Assembly: GCA_037893225.1 (NCBI GenBank)
Contig: JAZGUH010000707.1
Span: forward strand, 1 to 64,000
From: Hippasteria phrygiana
Taxonomy: Eukaryota > Echinodermata > Asteroidea > Valvatida > Goniasteridae
Direction: 5' to 3'
Length of the DNA: 64,000 bases
Positions 61,978 to 64,000 of this stretch are shown here, in pieces. The position numbers and the translations under genes were made by a program. Each line of letters starts with the position of its first letter. Position 1 is the first letter of the stretch. The notes below the pieces were generated by a model, which saw only the letters and a list, made by a program, of their open reading frames with translations, had not been told where the DNA came from and made no database searches.

Positions 61978-64000
61978 TAAGTAAAACTTGCAGGTTTAAT
62001 GTATATCAATTGTCGCGCGTAGCACAAAAAAACAATAGTACTCTGGAGGACCAAATAGAGTGCATGCAGAGTGTATAGGAAGTTCCGTTTTCGTTCAAGA
62101 ATACAGTTTTCGTCCATAACTCGTCAGCAGGAGAAAATCCATTCAATTCCAATTTTCAGTCAGAGCCCGGACAACTTGACATTTGTGAAATAAATACAAA
62201 CTACAAGTCGGTCCACATCAAAGCATGTTTGTATGACCCGTTGTTGTTGTTGTTGTTTGTACGTAGTTGCAAACAGGAAATCCGCAAACTGTGTGTGGGT
62301 CCTATTTAGCGAGTACGGGTAAAAATAGAACTAGAACGTTAAATGGCGCCACCAATGTTTAAATGTCCCGTTTCGTTTCGTTTGAAATATTTTTTAAATA
62401 GCAGTCTGCCCGAACAGGGGGCAGATCCACAGGGGTGGCTTTGGGGTCGAACCCCCTGCTCTTTTGCCAAGTATTATTATTGTTGTTGTTGTTGCTTCTA
62501 TGCCTGTGGTTGCAATCCAGAAAACAAAACAAAAACCTGTATGGCTCTTATTTAGCGCGTACGGGTAAAAAAACCAGAAGGTTAAATGGCGCCACCAACG
62601 TTGACAAAGAGTACGTTGTAAAATTGTATAAACCTTTTCGGAAATTCAACTGCGGAAATTCAACGATTTGGGAGATAAACAAAGCAGATGATTGCACACA
62701 AGTGTATTCTGCAATTTGTTATCTATAATCAAAAGGAAGATGGATTTACTTTAAAACAAGAACTTTTCTTTAATTTCGTTGGTAACAAATACCCGCTATG
62801 ATTTTGCACGCGTGTGACGAAAAGTTCATCTCTCAAAACAAAAAGAAAAAGAAAATCATTATTTTGTTGATTAACAGCTTTTGTGGGGAAAACCGCTGAG
62901 TGCTCCAGGGCCTGTTTCTCTACGTAATTAAAATGTGTCGTTTCCCTTTCTCCAGTTTCTTTTTTACACAAATGCTTATTTTTCTTGGACAAGAAGATCA
63001 AGGTTCACACTCGCGGTTGTTCGTTTTTCTCTCCTTGATTTCCTCTTGTGTTATTAGTGTTGTAGTGGTTTTTCAGGTCAAGGTATATTCTTTGACCTCT
63101 GACATAACGGTTAAAGGTATTTACTTTTAAAACGAACACAACAAATCTAACGCAGTCACCGCATAGCTCATGTTCTTTTTTGTGAGCGATGACGACTTTT
63201 TTTTTTGGGGGGGGGGGGGGAGGAGGGGGGTTCGGAGAAGTAGTTCGGAGAAGTTTAGTTGTGAAATGTAAGGAGGGATATCCCTACTGATATGACTGAC
63301 ATTTAGTTATACGCTACATAGTTTGCATCACCGCCAAAACCCCAAGAAAGGTTCCAACTTCCCTCCCCGCTTTAAAATGGTTAACAGCAAAATTAAATAC
63401 TCTGAAAATGATGAAATTTTACAATCGTTTTTAAGGACAAATTGCTGCCGATAGGAATGATTCTGAAACAACCATCTGGTAAAATTTCAAAGCGAAAGGA
63501 GGAAATTCCGACCGGCAGCAATGTATATCATTCGGAATTTTGTCTCGCACTGGGTTGCCACTTTATACTCTGCGTGACTAATAAACGGAGAGCGCCAATC
63601 CCGGAAGGAAGCTTAAGAATTGAAGCTTTTTAAAAAGGAAACTTTGGAGAAAAAATATTTTAAAAATAACACTATAATAATAATAATCGGATCACTGAAA
63701 AATGAAAAGAGTTCAGATTTCCGACCGCCGCATGCGCAGTTTGCATTTCAAACGGTGTTTCCAACTCTATCAGTGCTATTTTCCTTTAATCTTTAATATA
63801 CTACTGAGCACAATTGAGACTGTGGTGATTTTCACCAAGTGACACTACCGGTATCATACTAACTTGAGTCATTCAAGAATCTACAACATCAACATGTAAG
63901 TTAATCTTCTCTTTTTTTTCTTATAAAAATCGGATCGAAAGCGAATGCGCGTAACATGAACTGTTGCACAAAAACTTCGCCCTTTTTGCAAGGAGCACAA
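61978..64000. other. Terminal interval without a supported gene
   Basis: A diverged tandem duplication links 62235-62358 and 62475-62600 (TATTTAGCG.GTACGGGTAAAA, GTTAAATGGCGCCACCAA). A poly-T/poly-G run lies at 63197-63228. ACATCAACATGTAAGTTAAT near 63888 looks like a first-exon start with a donor, but nothing supports it. Confidence 0.5.

Overview
The window looks like a gene-poor, repeat-dense stretch of nuclear DNA from a marine invertebrate, most likely a deuterostome (echinoderm, hemichordate or lancelet). This rests on spliced genes with conventional GT-AG introns, EGF/sushi/LDL-receptor modules, a CR1/L2-group LINE whose ORF carries a 2A-like motif, a Gmr1-like LTR element, a Crypton-type recombinase, many palindromic MITEs and long poly-G/poly-C runs. 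The species cannot be fixed from the sequence.

Layout. 1-13.4 kb: MITEs, then one Ty3/gypsy element (1163-12861, ~1-kb LTRs, 4-bp target duplication ATAC) of the Gmr1-like type: SCAN-like gag, protease, then integrase BEFORE reverse transcriptase/RNase H. It is decayed and carries a nested, open 4.6-kb LINE in antisense (3927-8522). 13.6-16.0 kb: the last two coding exons of a monocarboxylate-transporter-like (SLC16/MFS) gene on +, whose earlier exons must lie left of the window or be lost. 16.5-21.1 kb: a truncated tyrosine-recombinase fragment, a cluster of GGTCA-N2-TGACC inverted half-sites, and a frameshifted Crypton-type tyrosine recombinase lying between two identical 26-nt direct repeats. 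21.3-26.7 kb: MITEs and tRNA-derived repeats, no gene seen.

26.7-58.2 kb: one large + strand gene for a type I membrane receptor-like protein: signal peptide, LDL-receptor class B (YWTD) propeller over four exons, two EGF exons, then repeated sushi/EGF exons, a transmembrane exon and a cytoplasmic-tail exon with a PPPY motif and a C-terminal YLEL. Nearly all exons are phase 1, so modules can be shuffled. The copy shown appears damaged: a tRNA-derived SINE sits inside a YWTD exon and adds a stop, one EGF exon is a relic, and one sushi exon has an out-of-phase donor. Its introns hold a solo LTR, a second gypsy element (35154-39575, antisense), several LINE fragments, and foldback and TIR elements.

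58.2-64 kb: further MITEs (CACTGCAAAAA-ended, foldback, Harbinger-like) and no supported gene.

The genes do not form an operon or pathway. The window is best read as two host genes, one complete and one partial, in a landscape of nested insertions whose order can be worked out in several places. I found no evidence for a new defence or enzymatic system. The best candidates for something undescribed are the recombinase flanked by long direct repeats, the tRNA-core foldback elements, the GTTCG-rich TIR element and the receptor architecture.
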